Positions 26,480 through 37,088 of a stretch of DNA of 64,000 bases are shown here, piece by piece. Below the pieces are notes generated by a model. That model made no database searches and had not been told where the DNA came from. It saw only the letters and a list, made by a program, of their open reading frames with translations. A program made the position numbers and the translations under genes. Each line of letters begins with the position of its first letter. Position 1 is the first letter of the stretch. Origin of the DNA: an uncultured Bacteroidia bacterium (GTDB taxonomy: Bacteria > Bacteroidota > Bacteroidia > Bacteroidales > ML635J-15); the NCBI GenBank assembly GCA_902791865.1, contig CADAXK010000005.1:87206-151205 (forward strand), written 5' to 3'.

Positions 26480-27277
26480 ATGAAAAGAAAATATATAGTA
26501 TTAGTAATCATAGCGATAGTAGCAATGTTAAGTTCGTGCAGATCGATAAGACCATACGAAATGTTGCGAAATAGCAAGGACTACGAAGTGTCCGAGCAAG
26601 AACCTTCTGAAATAGAATACAGAATTCAACCTAATGATAGACTGAATATCAGGGTGCTGAATAACAACGGGCAGGCATATTTTGGATTCGGAGGTGGAAC
26701 GACAGGAGGAGGGAGCAATTTCAATACTAATAATAATCAGAATGGAGGCGGATTCCCTGTTGAGTTTGATGGCAAAGTAAAATTGCCTGTGCTTGGACGA
26801 ATCGACATTAGCGGAAAGACCATCAGGGAAGCAGAGGATACTCTAGAAATGCTTTATTCCGAATATTTCCCCGACCCGTTCGTACTTTTAAATGTAAACA
26901 ACCGTAAGGTTACGGTATTTATGAATGGTGGCTCAAGAGTGCAGACTGTTGCTATGACCAACAATCAGTTTACGCTTATAGATGCAATAGCAGCCTGTGG
27001 TGGACTTACAGAAATCAGCCGTGCATATAGAATCAAGCTCATACGCGGAAACCTTACCGACAAGCCAAAGATTTATTATTGGAATGTGTCGTCGCTTGAG
27101 ACTCTTGATGGCACAAACATTATGCTCGAAGCCAACGATATAATATATGTGGAAAGCCGTCCGCAATATGTGACAAGGGTACTACGTGAGATTTCCCCAT
27201 ATCTTACGCTAGTAACCACATTGATGTCTGTATATGGAGTTATTGTTACAGTCAAAGGCTATTTTACTAAACAATAA
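26480..27277 (+). CDS. Outer-membrane polysaccharide export lipoprotein (OPX)
   Basis: 265 residues. A lipoprotein signal (VLVIIAIVAMLSSC) is followed by a poly_export domain (YRIQPNDRLNIRVLNN) and an SLBB-type domain (VFMNGGSRVQTVAM). A Gly/Asn-rich insertion (residues ~75-95) interrupts the export domain. A hydrophobic stretch near the C-terminus (YLTLVTTLMSVYGVIVTV) is unlike Wza but seen in Bacteroidetes forms. It forms the outer portal for capsule or EPS with the Wzc-like protein starting four bases after its stop. Confidence 0.88.
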   Translation: MKRKYIVLVIIAIVAMLSSCRSIRPYEMLRNSKDYEVSEQEPSEIEYRIQPNDRLNIRVLNNNGQAYFGFGGGTTGGGSNFNTNNNQNGGGFPVEFDGKVKLPVLGRIDISGKTIREAEDTLEMLYSEYFPDPFVLLNVNNRKVTVFMNGGSRVQTVAMTNNQFTLIDAIAACGGLTEISRAYRIKLIRGNLTDKPKIYYWNVSSLETLDGTNIMLEANDIIYVESRPQYVTRVLREISPYLTLVTTLMSVYGVIVTVKGYFTKQ

Positions 27278-27280
27278 ACG

Positions 27281-29728
27281 ATGAAGAAAAAAGAAAAGAT
27301 ACCAACCCTGAATCAGGACTTTGAACTCGAAACCTTTCTCACTGTATTGAGAAAGAACTTGATATTTGTCATAATATTCTTTGTTATTGCAATAAGTGTA
27401 GGTTACCTGTATTTTCGTTACACACAGCCTACATACAGTTCATATTCCGTAATCCAGATAAAAAAAGAAAACAAAACACGGGAAATTCTAGGACTAAGTT
27501 CCAGTGTAAGAATGGATCCCACACTAGAAATTTTGCGATCTGAAGAATTCTTAAAAACTGTAATAAAAAATTTACCTCTAAGTGTAAGCTATTACACAGA
27601 AGGAGCTTTCCTATACACCGAAAATTATGGTTCAATGCCATTCAAGGTAGAATACGAATTCACAGAAGGCGGATTATACGACAAACCTATATACTACGAA
27701 ATAAACAAAGATGGCAAGTCTTACGACATTTCAATTGGAAAAGACGGTCCGAAACACAATGTGCCATTCAACAAACCTACAAAAATACAAGACGGTGTGA
27801 CATTAACACTTTCATCGCCATCGTATACCGAAAAGAACAGCATAACGGACAAATATTATTTCATAATAAACAGCGAAAGACATATTTTGCGAGAGGTATC
27901 AAAGGGACTTCTCATTGAAACACTGAACAATGATGCAGGAACAATAAAAATTACCTACGAATGCTTCAATGCAAAGAAGTCGGCAGATATTGTTAATGCA
28001 ATAGCAGAGCAGTTCATTGAATTTGATGTAATGAAAAGCCGTGAAAGTTCTATGGCTACCATTGCATACATAGACGAACAGATGGACAATATGGTTGATG
28101 AACTTTCTACAATTGAAAACCAGTTGCAGCAGTTCAGAATAGCCAATGGCATAACTAACGAAGATGTAAAGTCACGCAAGAATAGCCTCGCTGAAACCAA
28201 AATTGCAAACATTGAACAAAGAATTGCCGAAATAGACTATGAAATAGAAACTTTAAACGAAGTAAAGGAACAAGTAAACAGCAACCCAGACATAAATATG
28301 TACGAAATGATGGCACTAATGTCAGGTCAATCGTCAAATGCCTTCCTTTCTTCAATGTTAAAATCACTACAAGATCTTATTTCGAAGCGCGAATCAATGC
28401 TGTTCGAAGTCACCGAGAACAACCATAAGATTATTGTCATTGACAAACAAATAGAATCTAAAAAAGAAACTATAATTGACTTTATAGGTAGCACTATAGT
28501 GCGACTGGGCAAGCAAAAAAACGATTGTGAGAAAAAAATTGAAAACATCCGCAATGGAATACTCGAAAAGACCAGTTATGATGAACTTGAATATTCAAAA
28601 TTACAGAGAATATATTCGATAAACGAAGCATATTACACACAACTCCTAAATAAAAAGGCAGAAATACTCATATCCCAGTCTGGATTTGTAAGCACTAACC
28701 TTGTACTCGAGAAAGCAAGCGTTCCTGGCGCGCCAATAGCTCCATTGCTATCAAAAACCTTGACAATGACAATAATTCTGGCTCTGGTGCTTTCAATCTT
28801 GTTCCTACTCGCAAGATATTTGTTCTACAATAAGATTCTGACCAGCAGCGACATAAGCAAATTTACAGACATACCTGTTATTGGCGAAGTAGTAACGAGT
28901 AGGCATAAGAACGAATTTTCACAGGCCGTAGTACACAAGAACGCCCGCTCGCATATAACCGAAAACTTCCGTAAAATAAGAACAAACCTTGACTATTTCC
29001 CTCTTGAATCAAACTGCAGGGTAATTATAACTACATCCACAGTTCCTGGCGAAGGAAAAACATTCGTTGCAATTAATACGGCTGATATTTACGCCATGTC
29101 GGGCAAAAAGGTTTTGCTTGTCGACTTTGACCTTCGCAAACCACGTCTCGAAAAATGCCTTGACCTCGACAACGAACTAGGAGTTTCAACTGCACTTACT
29201 AACCGTAAGACATGGCAGGAATGCCTGCACAAAAATGTCCTTGATAACTTGGATGTACTTACAAGCGGTCCTGTTACGCCAATCGCAGCAGAACTTCTCA
29301 TCGGCAAGAACATGGACACATTCATAGCTGAAGTACGAAACGAATACGACATCGTAATCCTTGATACTCCGCCACTTGGCATAATTCACGATGCAATAAC
29401 ACTATCGAAATATGCCGACAATTTCTTCTACATCATGCGTTCTGGCATTAGCGTAAAAGGTTACATCGAATACATAAACGGAATAAAGGAAGAACACAAC
29501 ATAAAGAATATTTCCATGATACTCAACGGTCTGCCGGTTAGCAAGCATTCTTCATACGGGTACAACAAGTATGGTTACTCCCATTATGGAAAATACGGCT
29601 ATGGTTATGGTCACGGATATGGCTATGGATACGGATATGGTTATAGCACCGACGAGGATGACGATGGAAACGGAAAGAAAGAAAAAACAGGATTCTTCAA
29701 AAGATTGTTTGGTAAGAAAAAGAATTAG
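27281..29728 (+). CDS. Polysaccharide co-polymerase/BY-kinase (Wzc-like)
   Basis: 815 residues. A Wzz domain between two membrane helices (near 28-45 and 500-520) encloses a long coiled-coil-rich periplasmic part. The cytoplasmic kinase domain has Walker A STVPGEGKTFVA, Walker A' VLLVDFDLRKP, and Walker B VILDTPP. The C-terminus is a striking Tyr/Gly tail (KYGYGYGHGYGYGYGYGY, ~765-782), the usual site of autophosphorylation, here with far more tyrosines than most. It regulates chain length and export of surface polysaccharide. It lies between the OPX gene and the lipid-carrier sugar transferase. Confidence 0.93.
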   Translation: MKKKEKIPTLNQDFELETFLTVLRKNLIFVIIFFVIAISVGYLYFRYTQPTYSSYSVIQIKKENKTREILGLSSSVRMDPTLEILRSEEFLKTVIKNLPLSVSYYTEGAFLYTENYGSMPFKVEYEFTEGGLYDKPIYYEINKDGKSYDISIGKDGPKHNVPFNKPTKIQDGVTLTLSSPSYTEKNSITDKYYFIINSERHILREVSKGLLIETLNNDAGTIKITYECFNAKKSADIVNAIAEQFIEFDVMKSRESSMATIAYIDEQMDNMVDELSTIENQLQQFRIANGITNEDVKSRKNSLAETKIANIEQRIAEIDYEIETLNEVKEQVNSNPDINMYEMMALMSGQSSNAFLSSMLKSLQDLISKRESMLFEVTENNHKIIVIDKQIESKKETIIDFIGSTIVRLGKQKNDCEKKIENIRNGILEKTSYDELEYSKLQRIYSINEAYYTQLLNKKAEILISQSGFVSTNLVLEKASVPGAPIAPLLSKTLTMTIILALVLSILFLLARYLFYNKILTSSDISKFTDIPVIGEVVTSRHKNEFSQAVVHKNARSHITENFRKIRTNLDYFPLESNCRVIITTSTVPGEGKTFVAINTADIYAMSGKKVLLVDFDLRKPRLEKCLDLDNELGVSTALTNRKTWQECLHKNVLDNLDVLTSGPVTPIAAELLIGKNMDTFIAEVRNEYDIVILDTPPLGIIHDAITLSKYADNFFYIMRSGISVKGYIEYINGIKEEHNIKNISMILNGLPVSKHSSYGYNKYGYSHYGKYGYGYGHGYGYGYGYGYSTDEDDDGNGKKEKTGFFKRLFGKKKN

Positions 29729-29731
29729 AAT

Positions 29732-30787
29732 ATGGAATGGATTTTATTGGCTAGCGCAATATTGGCAACGGCATTTTCTGCACTACTAGGTTCATTTTTT
29801 ATAAAGGGAACATTCAATTTCCTTACAAAGAAGTCAAATGGCAATACAGAAAGGTTCAGTTCTCAGAGCAAACCCATATACGGAGGCATATTGTTTTATT
29901 CCGTGTTCCTATTATGCAGTCTGATATACTTTTTTTCTCCTCTGAATACCCAGGATGACACCAACACTTTCATAGCACTTATGATTACTGTTGGCATTTC
30001 GTTCTTCATGGGACTTGCAGACGACCTGCTAAACACTCCTCCTCTGTTCAAGTTTATCGTGCAGTTTGTTTGCGCATTTGTACTTATAAAGACAGGCGTT
30101 GTTATTGAGATTTCTCCAATTGAATGGATAAACTACACTATTACAGTTTTCTGGGTTGTTGGAATAATGAACTCAATAAACATGCTTGACAATATGGATG
30201 CTATCACAAGTTCCATAAGCCTTACAATCATACTTCCATGCGCAATATTGCAGATTATTTCAGGCACGATTAACCTAGATACCATGATAATGCTTACTGT
30301 AAGTGGGGCATTACTTGGATTCCTTGTTTACAATTGGGCACCAGCAAAAATGTATATGGGCGACAACGGTAGCCAATTCCTCGGAATATTACTCGCCTAC
30401 ATAGGAATAAAATACTTCTGGAACGGAATGCAGCTAACCGGAGAAATGAATTACGCATTCAACGCCAAACAATTCATAATGGTTGCATTGGCATTCATTG
30501 TTCCGCTTTCAGATACTACAACTGTAACAATCAACAGGTTGCTAAAAGGCCACTCGCCATTCGTAGGCGGACGCGACCACACAACGCACTACCTATACTA
30601 TCGCGGACTAACAACCCGTAAGGTTGCTGCTGTACTTATTGCAATTAACCTTATCGGTGTCGGTCTTGCTCAGATGCTCATATATGTCCCTGATTTAAGC
30701 TATGGAATAGTATATAGTTTCGCAATTTACCCAGTGGTAATTTTTGCACTGCTGTACATAAACACAAAAGTTACAAAACAGAAATGA
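29732..30787 (+). CDS. Undecaprenyl-phosphate sugar-1-phosphate transferase (WecA/MraY family)
   Basis: 351 residues, polytopic. Family motifs: GLADDLLNTPP (catalytic Asp pair), NMLDNMDAI, MYMGDNGSQFLG, and the cytoplasmic loop HSPFVGGRDHTTHYL. It loads a sugar phosphate, commonly GlcNAc-1-P, onto undecaprenyl phosphate to start a glycan. The GGRDHTTH motif fits the WecA/TagO side of the family rather than MraY. It starts four bases after the Wzc-like stop and its own stop overlaps the next start (ATGA). Confidence 0.9.
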   Translation: MEWILLASAILATAFSALLGSFFIKGTFNFLTKKSNGNTERFSSQSKPIYGGILFYSVFLLCSLIYFFSPLNTQDDTNTFIALMITVGISFFMGLADDLLNTPPLFKFIVQFVCAFVLIKTGVVIEISPIEWINYTITVFWVVGIMNSINMLDNMDAITSSISLTIILPCAILQIISGTINLDTMIMLTVSGALLGFLVYNWAPAKMYMGDNGSQFLGILLAYIGIKYFWNGMQLTGEMNYAFNAKQFIMVALAFIVPLSDTTTVTINRLLKGHSPFVGGRDHTTHYLYYRGLTTRKVAAVLIAINLIGVGLAQMLIYVPDLSYGIVYSFAIYPVVIFALLYINTKVTKQK

Positions 30788-31740
30788 CAGACAAAATCAA
30801 GATACCTCTATTTATTACTCTCGGTGTAGCAACTGGAGTTTTGCTCACATTCGGACTTATGTCGCTAAAAGCAGACGATGACTCGACTAAACAAGACGAA
30901 CAAAAAAAGGAAATTCCACAATCACCGACCTCATCGCAACCATATATTCCTGACGAGATTATTTTCTGCGGAGAACAAGTTCCTCTTAATAACTTTGATG
31001 TTTACGAAGCACTCGACTATGAACTTGTAGTGAATATGTACCGACACTCGGCAACAATAACATATCTGAAGAAAGCTAAACGCTATTTCCCCGAAATAGA
31101 AAAGGTTTTGAAGGAAAACAACATTCCCGACGACCTTAAGTACCTCTGCGTTGCCGAAAGCGGACTTAGCAATGTGGTTAGTCCTGCCGGTGCAACTGGC
31201 TTCTGGCAGTTCATGAAGTCGGCAGCAAACGAGTACGGTCTGCGCATCGACACCAACATCGACGAACGCTACAACCATCACAAGTCAGTAGTTGCAGCAT
31301 GCAAATATTTCAAGGATGCATACAAAAAGTTCAAAAGCTGGACCTTGGTTGCTGCTTCGTACAATATGGGCATGGGCGGACTTAGCAAAAGCATCGAAAG
31401 CCAAAAGGTTGACAACTACTGGGATTTGCTTCTGAATCAAGAAACTGCAAGATATGTCTATCGTATCATTGCGCTCAAGCTGGTAATGGAAAATCCTAGC
31501 ACTTACGGCTTCGACCTTGACGAAAAGGATTTGTACGACGAAATTGAAACTTATACCATAAAGGTTGACTCGACAATAAGCGATCTTACACAGTTTGCCA
31601 TCGACAATGGCACCAACCTCAAGATGCTCAAGTATTTCAATCCGTGGCTTCGAACCAATACGCTGCCGAACCAGTCGAGACGGGAATTTGAGATTGAACT
31701 GCCGAAGAAAGGCATAAGACCCTGCAAAACTACTAAGTGA
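30784..31740 (+). CDS. Membrane-anchored lytic transglycosylase (SLT domain)
   Basis: 318 residues. An N-terminal hydrophobic anchor (IPLFITLGVATGVLLTFGLM) precedes an SLT domain with the catalytic glutamate in CVAESGLSN and the GATGFWQFM and AASYNMGMGGL motifs, as in MltD-type enzymes. The last ~70 residues resemble a LysM module (YTIKVDSTISDLTQFAIDNG). It cleaves peptidoglycan with formation of 1,6-anhydro-muramic ends. It is coupled to the sugar transferase by a 4-base overlap and to uvrA by a stop-start overlap, so it may open the wall for polysaccharide export. Confidence 0.88.
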   Translation: MTDKIKIPLFITLGVATGVLLTFGLMSLKADDDSTKQDEQKKEIPQSPTSSQPYIPDEIIFCGEQVPLNNFDVYEALDYELVVNMYRHSATITYLKKAKRYFPEIEKVLKENNIPDDLKYLCVAESGLSNVVSPAGATGFWQFMKSAANEYGLRIDTNIDERYNHHKSVVAACKYFKDAYKKFKSWTLVAASYNMGMGGLSKSIESQKVDNYWDLLLNQETARYVYRIIALKLVMENPSTYGFDLDEKDLYDEIETYTIKVDSTISDLTQFAIDNGTNLKMLKYFNPWLRTNTLPNQSRREFEIELPKKGIRPCKTTK

Positions 31741-34565
31741 TGAAGAATGAAGATGAGAAGATTGAAGTCAGGGGCGCAAGGATTCATAACCTCAAGAACC
31801 TTGATGTTGACATTCCGCAGCATAAGTTGACAGTTGTCACTGGATTGAGCGGTTGCGGAAAGTCGTCGCTTGCCTTCGATACAATATACGCCGAAGGGCA
31901 ACGCCGTTACATGGAAACATTTTCGGCATACGCGCGACAGTTTATCGGTAGCATGGAACGCCCCGATGTTGACCAGATTACAGGACTTAGCCCCGTAATC
32001 GCCATTGAGCAGAAGACTACCGTAAAGAATCCGCGTTCCACGGTTGGCACAATTACCGAAATCTATGACTATCTGCGTTTGCTTTTTGCACGTGCCTCAA
32101 CGGCCTATTCGTATGTCACAGGCGAGAAAATGGTGAAATACAGCGACAACCAGATAGTTGACATCATAACCGAAAAGTTTGGCGGAAAATCGATTTATGT
32201 TCTCGCACCGCTTGTAAATGGTCGCAAAGGTCACTACAAGGAATTGTTCGAGAATATTCGTCGCCGTGGCTACATGACTGCCCGCATTGATGGCGAAATC
32301 ACCGAAGTGGAATACAATCTCAAGCTCGACCGCTACAAGAACCATTTTATTGAAGTTGTTGTCGATAAGCTCACGATAAAAAGCGACGACGACAGCCAGC
32401 GTCTGCGCAAGGCCATCGAACTTGCCATGCAACTCGGCAAGGGAATCACTATGGTTTTGGAAAAAGGTTCCGACAAGCCGTCGTTCTATAGTCGTTTCCT
32501 GATGTGCCCCACGAGCGGAATTTCGTACAAGGAACCTGCTCCGCACTCGTTTTCGTTCAACTCGCCGCAGGGAGCTTGCCCAAAGTGCAACGGACTTGGA
32601 ACCATCATCGATGTTGACCTCGAAAAACTTATTCCCAACCGCGACCTTTCGATAAACGAAGGTGCAATAACCACCATTGGCAAACGCAAGGAATCGGTTC
32701 TGTTTTGGACACTTGACGCTCTTGCCGAAAAACTTGAGTTTTCGATGAAAACGCCGATTAAGGATTTGCCCGAAGACATTCTCGACACAATCCTTTACGG
32801 CTACAACGGAAATCTCAACCTCAGACATACCCCGCTTGGCGAAGATTCCAACTACATCGTCACCTTCGACGGCGTGATAAACCGCATGAAGCACAGCAGT
32901 AGCGACGACGATTCGGACAAGGAGAACGCCAAGTTTACAAAATATGTAACCTGCCCCAAGTGCGGCGGAGCAAGACTCAACCGCGAGGCTTTGTGCTTCA
33001 GGTTTGCAGGCAAGAACATTGCTGAACTTGCCAGCATGGATTTGCCCGAACTTTACAATTTCTTCGACAACCACAATGCCGAACTTTCGGACAAGGAGCA
33101 AAAAATTGCCCACGAAATTGTGAAGGAAGTTAAGACAAGGCTCAAATTTTTGCTCGATGTAGGACTTGACTACTTGTCGCTCAACCGTCCAGCCGAAAGC
33201 CTTTCTGGCGGTGAATTGCAGCGCATCAGGTTGGCAACACAGATTGGTTCGCGCCTCGTGAATGTGCTTTACATCCTCGATGAGCCCAGCATTGGCCTTC
33301 ATCAGCGCGACAACCAGAAGCTCATACATTCGCTCAAGGAACTGCGCGACCGTGGCAACTCGGTAATAGTTGTCGAACACGACCGCGACATGATTGAAAA
33401 TGCCGACTACATTGTTGACATTGGTCCCGGTGCTGGTCGCAAGGGCGGACACCTTGTCTTTGCCGGCACGCCCGAAGAAATGCAAACCGCCGACACCATA
33501 ACGGCAAAATATATTAGCGGTTCGTTGAAAATCAAAGTACCGAAGGAACGCCGTCCGTTCGACAAGGACAGATGCGTTAAATTAATAGGTGCAACAGGCA
33601 ACAACCTTAAAAATGTGGATGTAAGTTTTCCAACTGGCATAATGGTCTGCGTAACAGGCGTTTCGGGAAGTGGAAAGTCGAGTCTTGTAAACGGCACTCT
33701 CGTACCTATATTGAATAGGCATTTCTACCGTGCCGAAACAAGTCCGCTGCCTTACACAAAAATTGAAGGCATCGAAAACATAAACAAGATTATTGCAGTT
33801 GACCAATCACCGATTGGACGCACACCGCGTTCCAACCCAATGACATACACTGGGCTTTTTACCGAAATCCGCGACCTTTTTGCAGCATTGCCAGAGGCAA
33901 AAATCAGAGGTTACAAGTCGGGACGCTTTTCGTTCAACATTGCTGGCGGACGCTGCGAAACCTGCAAGGGTGCCGGTGTGCGCACCATCGAAATGAACTT
34001 CCTGCCCGATGTCTATGTTCCCTGTGAAACTTGTGGAGGCAAACGCTACAACCGCGAAACCCTCGAAGTCAAGTTCAAAGGTAAGTCGATAGCCGATGTC
34101 CTAAATATGACAATAAATATGGCTGTCGAGTTTTTTGAGAATATTCCACAGATTTACAAGAAGTTAGTAATCTTGCAGCAGGTAGGACTTGGCTACATAA
34201 CTCTCGGTCAGTCATCGACAACGCTTTCGGGCGGCGAAGCTCAGCGTGTAAAACTGGCAACTGAACTCATGCGTCGCGAAACCGGCAAAACATTATACAT
34301 ACTCGATGAGCCGACAACTGGACTTCACTTCGAAGACATACAAGTGCTGATGAAGGTGCTTAACTCGTTGGTTGACAAAGGCAACAGCATGATTATCATC
34401 GAGCACAACATGGATGTCATAAAGTGTGCCGACTGGATTATCGACATGGGACCCGAAGGCGGTGAAAAAGGCGGAACCGTACTTTGTTGCGGAACGCCAG
34501 AGGAAATTGCAAAGCACAAGGAAAGTTACACAGGGCAATTCCTGAAAAAAGAACTAAAGCGTTAA
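31740..34565 (+). CDS. uvrA: Excinuclease ABC subunit A
   Basis: 941 residues from ATG 31740; a GTG at 31737 is in frame and also possible. Two ABC ATPase halves have Walker [10 protein letters not shown] and GVSGSGKSS, with signature LSGGE in both. Zinc-binding pairs include [24 protein letters not shown] and CETCGGKR. The first pair of zinc module 1 reads CPTSG where E. coli has CPxCG, so one ligand is absent. It recognises bulky DNA damage and loads UvrB. The start overlaps the stop of the transglycosylase gene (TGATG), an unexpected attachment to a surface-polysaccharide operon. Confidence 0.96.
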   Translation: MKNEDEKIEVRGARIHNLKNLDVDIPQHKLTVVTGLSGCGKSSLAFDTIYAEGQRRYMETFSAYARQFIGSMERPDVDQITGLSPVIAIEQKTTVKNPRSTVGTITEIYDYLRLLFARASTAYSYVTGEKMVKYSDNQIVDIITEKFGGKSIYVLAPLVNGRKGHYKELFENIRRRGYMTARIDGEITEVEYNLKLDRYKNHFIEVVVDKLTIKSDDDSQRLRKAIELAMQLGKGITMVLEKGSDKPSFYSRFLMCPTSGISYKEPAPHSFSFNSPQGACPKCNGLGTIIDVDLEKLIPNRDLSINEGAITTIGKRKESVLFWTLDALAEKLEFSMKTPIKDLPEDILDTILYGYNGNLNLRHTPLGEDSNYIVTFDGVINRMKHSSSDDDSDKENAKFTKYVTCPKCGGARLNREALCFRFAGKNIAELASMDLPELYNFFDNHNAELSDKEQKIAHEIVKEVKTRLKFLLDVGLDYLSLNRPAESLSGGELQRIRLATQIGSRLVNVLYILDEPSIGLHQRDNQKLIHSLKELRDRGNSVIVVEHDRDMIENADYIVDIGPGAGRKGGHLVFAGTPEEMQTADTITAKYISGSLKIKVPKERRPFDKDRCVKLIGATGNNLKNVDVSFPTGIMVCVTGVSGSGKSSLVNGTLVPILNRHFYRAETSPLPYTKIEGIENINKIIAVDQSPIGRTPRSNPMTYTGLFTEIRDLFAALPEAKIRGYKSGRFSFNIAGGRCETCKGAGVRTIEMNFLPDVYVPCETCGGKRYNRETLEVKFKGKSIADVLNMTINMAVEFFENIPQIYKKLVILQQVGLGYITLGQSSTTLSGGEAQRVKLATELMRRETGKTLYILDEPTTGLHFEDIQVLMKVLNSLVDKGNSMIIIEHNMDVIKCADWIIDMGPEGGEKGGTVLCCGTPEEIAKHKESYTGQFLKKELKR

Positions 34566-34567
34566 CA

Positions 34568-35659
34568 ATGAGCATGTTTCTGAAAGACATATCAATAGTG
34601 AACTTTAAGAGCTTCGAGGAGAAGGAACTACAGTTCTGCAGCAACATCAACTGCATAATCGGCGACAATGGCGTTGGCAAGACCAATATTCTCGATGCAA
34701 TATACCACCTTTCGATGTGCAAAAGCTACTTCACGCAGCAGGACAGGCAGTGCATACGCAACGACGAAGACTTCTATGTTGTTCAGGGTGAATACGATAT
34801 AGATGGCAAGAGTGAAAAGATTTACTGCGGACTGCATAGGGATGAGCGTCATAAGTCGTTCCGTCGCAACGGAGCCGAATACCAGCGTCTTACCGACCAT
34901 ATTGGACTGATACCCATTGTTTTCTCGTCGCCAACCGACACCATTTTGATTTTTGACAGCGATGCAAGGCGTAAATTCGTTGATTCGATAATTTCCCAGT
35001 TCGACAACATCTACCTGAAAAGCCTTGCAATGTACAAGCGTGCGCTCGAGCATCGCAACACCTTGCTGCACAAGCTTCACGACGGTTTTTCAGTGAACGA
35101 TGCCGAGTTCGAAATCTGGGATATGCAGCTTGCCGACTATGGAACTAAGATTTATGAAAAGCGCAAGCAGTTCATCAGCGAGATAATACCTATATTCCAG
35201 AAATACTACGAACAGATTTCGGGCGGACGCGAAGAAGTGAAGCTTGTCTACGACTCGGAACTCAACGAAATGACTTTTGACCAGCTACTTGCATCGCACC
35301 GCGACCGCGACAGGGCGGCAAGCCACACCACTGGCGGTTCGCACCGCGACGACTTCACATTCCTGCTTGGCGACAGCAGCATAAGGCAGTGCGGTTCGCA
35401 GGGACAGCAAAAAACTTACCTTATCAGCTTGAAGTTTGCTCAGTTCGACTACATACAGCGCAAGGTCGGACAAAAGCCCATTCTGCTCCTTGACGATATT
35501 TTCGACAAGCTCGACCCAAAGCGCGTGAAAGTTATCTCGCAAATGGTTTCAAGCGACGAGTTCGGACAGATTTTCATCACCGACACCAGCTACGACCGTA
35601 TGCCAAATATGCTTGCCGACCTTGACATTGAACATACATTGTATAGGATTGAACCTTAA
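34568..35659 (+). CDS. recF: DNA replication/repair protein RecF
   Basis: 363 residues from ATG 34568, two bases after the uvrA stop; upstream in-frame codons lie inside uvrA. It opens with LKDISIVNFKSF; Walker A is GDNGVGKTN, the ABC-like signature region GSQGQQKTY, and Walker B ILLLDDIFDKLD. RecF helps load RecA at single-stranded gaps. Often it is near dnaA/dnaN; here it follows uvrA, forming a repair pair. Confidence 0.95.
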   Translation: MSMFLKDISIVNFKSFEEKELQFCSNINCIIGDNGVGKTNILDAIYHLSMCKSYFTQQDRQCIRNDEDFYVVQGEYDIDGKSEKIYCGLHRDERHKSFRRNGAEYQRLTDHIGLIPIVFSSPTDTILIFDSDARRKFVDSIISQFDNIYLKSLAMYKRALEHRNTLLHKLHDGFSVNDAEFEIWDMQLADYGTKIYEKRKQFISEIIPIFQKYYEQISGGREEVKLVYDSELNEMTFDQLLASHRDRDRAASHTTGGSHRDDFTFLLGDSSIRQCGSQGQQKTYLISLKFAQFDYIQRKVGQKPILLLDDIFDKLDPKRVKVISQMVSSDEFGQIFITDTSYDRMPNMLADLDIEHTLYRIEP

Positions 35660-35668
35660 TTTATCGAC

Positions 35669-36097
35669 ATGAAAGCAATATACCTTATAATAATATTACC
35701 GTTTATGCTGTTTGCCTGTTTGTGTTCGGCGCAAAGCGACAAGAACGCAAAGCTAATTGAAGGCACATGGCAGCTTGACTCGATGTACATTGGTGGACAA
35801 GAACTTCCCGAGCCATTGCTAAGGAAAGTTTACGAAAAGATGAACGAGACTAAGCAATACACTACATACTATTTCGGTGAAGACGGCAAATATATAAATG
35901 CCACAAAGGTCAAAACCATCGAAGGAGAATGGGAACTTTCGCATTCGGGCGATACACTGAGGCTTCTTCTTCCCGACAAGACCATTGTAAACAAGATTTT
36001 GCATATCGATACCGATAGCCTTGCCATCGAACCGCAAGACGAAACCAAGGGAGTAGAGAACGGAAAAATATTTATGGTAAGACAAACTGAACCCTGA
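35669..36097 (+). CDS. Lipocalin-like exported protein
   Basis: 142 residues. The N-terminus is a signal sequence (LIIILPFMLFACLCSAQS) that could be cut by signal peptidase I after CSA or lipidated at the first Cys. The rest (LIEGTWQLDSMYIGG...YYFGEDGKYI...GEWELSHSGDTLRL) has the W-and-strand pattern of the Bacteroidetes 'lipocalin-like' domain. No ligand known. Nine bases after recF and on the same strand. Confidence 0.7.
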   Translation: MKAIYLIIILPFMLFACLCSAQSDKNAKLIEGTWQLDSMYIGGQELPEPLLRKVYEKMNETKQYTTYYFGEDGKYINATKVKTIEGEWELSHSGDTLRLLLPDKTIVNKILHIDTDSLAIEPQDETKGVENGKIFMVRQTEP

Positions 36098-36207
36098 ACC
36101 TTTCGAAGGGAAATCCTCAAATTGTTGAATCATTAAATTTTTAAATCTTTAAATTCATAAATTTTCCCCAATCGCAATTCGTAAATCTAAAATCGTAAAT
36201 CACTTAT

Positions 36208-36651
36208 ATGAATCCAGTTATAGCAGTAGATTTTGACGGAACAATAGTAACCCACCGCTATCCACAGATAGGAACAGTGATAGACGGAGCATTCGAAACA
36301 TTGAAAGACCTGAAGCGCAATGGTTTTACCCTTATACTTTGGACTGTGCGCGATGGAGAACTGCTCGATGAAGCCGTGGAGTTCTGCAAGCAGCACGGAG
36401 TTACATTCTACGCCGTGAACAACGAGCATCCCGACGAGGTTTTCAACCCCAAGTACATGAGCCGTAAGATTGTAGCCGACATCTACATCGACGACCGCAA
36501 TGTGGGAGGTTTCATCGGGTGGAAAAAAATTCGTGAACTGCTTATTCCGCAAACTCTCATTAAGGAAGAACTTGATGATGAAGAATACAGCGATGATTTT
36601 ATGCCAGAAAACGAGCCTCAACAAAAGCGTAAGTGGTGGCAGAGAAAGTAA
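36208..36651 (+). CDS. Small HAD-superfamily hydrolase
   Basis: 147 residues. HAD motif I is AVDFDGTIV with nucleophile and acid Asp; motif II is LILWTVRDG; IYIDDRNVGG supplies the motif IV acidic pair. There is no cap domain of note, so a small phosphatase acting on an accessible substrate is likely. A charged C-terminal tail follows (~120-147). The preceding 110 bases are AT-rich, low-complexity, and hold no gene. Confidence 0.82.
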   Translation: MNPVIAVDFDGTIVTHRYPQIGTVIDGAFETLKDLKRNGFTLILWTVRDGELLDEAVEFCKQHGVTFYAVNNEHPDEVFNPKYMSRKIVADIYIDDRNVGGFIGWKKIRELLIPQTLIKEELDDEEYSDDFMPENEPQQKRKWWQRK

Positions 36652-36746
36652 AATCAAGATGCTAATAATAGCTACGTGCACTAGTGAAGTAATGCACAAT
36701 ATTTTACATATTACTCCGTTATTATAACATCAAATATCACAAGATT

Positions 36747-37079
36747 ATGAAAACGTTAATCTCGTTGTTTGCAATTGTACTTGCTATGACATTTGTTTCG
36801 TGCGAAAACGCTAATAATCGTCAAATACCCAAACCCATACGAAAATTAATTACGGAGCAAAAGGGCAACTGCCTTACATCTGTTGAGAAATACCATTACC
36901 AAGGCAAAGAGGTTTATTTGTTCGAGTCGTCATCGTGTGCAGATTATCCTGTTGTAGTTTATGACGAAAATGGTGATGTTATCTGTATGCCATCCGGTGG
37001 ATTGTCGGGTGCAGGCGACGAAAAATGCCCCTGCTTCTACGACGAGGCTACAGACAAGGAAGATGTATGGAAAAAGTAG
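36747..37079 (+). CDS. Small lipoprotein of unknown function
   Basis: 110 residues. The lipoprotein signal (LFAIVLAMTFVSCENA) has the Cys near residue 20. The mature part contains four further cysteines, including SSCADYPVVVYDENGDVIC and CPCFYDEA, consistent with a small disulfide-stabilised domain common in Bacteroidales. It is convergent with the next gene, with only nine bases between stops. Confidence 0.7.
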   Translation: MKTLISLFAIVLAMTFVSCENANNRQIPKPIRKLITEQKGNCLTSVEKYHYQGKEVYLFESSSCADYPVVVYDENGDVICMPSGGLSGAGDEKCPCFYDEATDKEDVWKK

Positions 37080-37088
37080 TAATAATAA

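Noticed and set aside
32097..33485. 462-codon open frame on the minus strand
   Set aside because: It lies wholly opposite uvrA, whose frame carries clear ABC and zinc motifs; the antisense translation has no recognisable domain.
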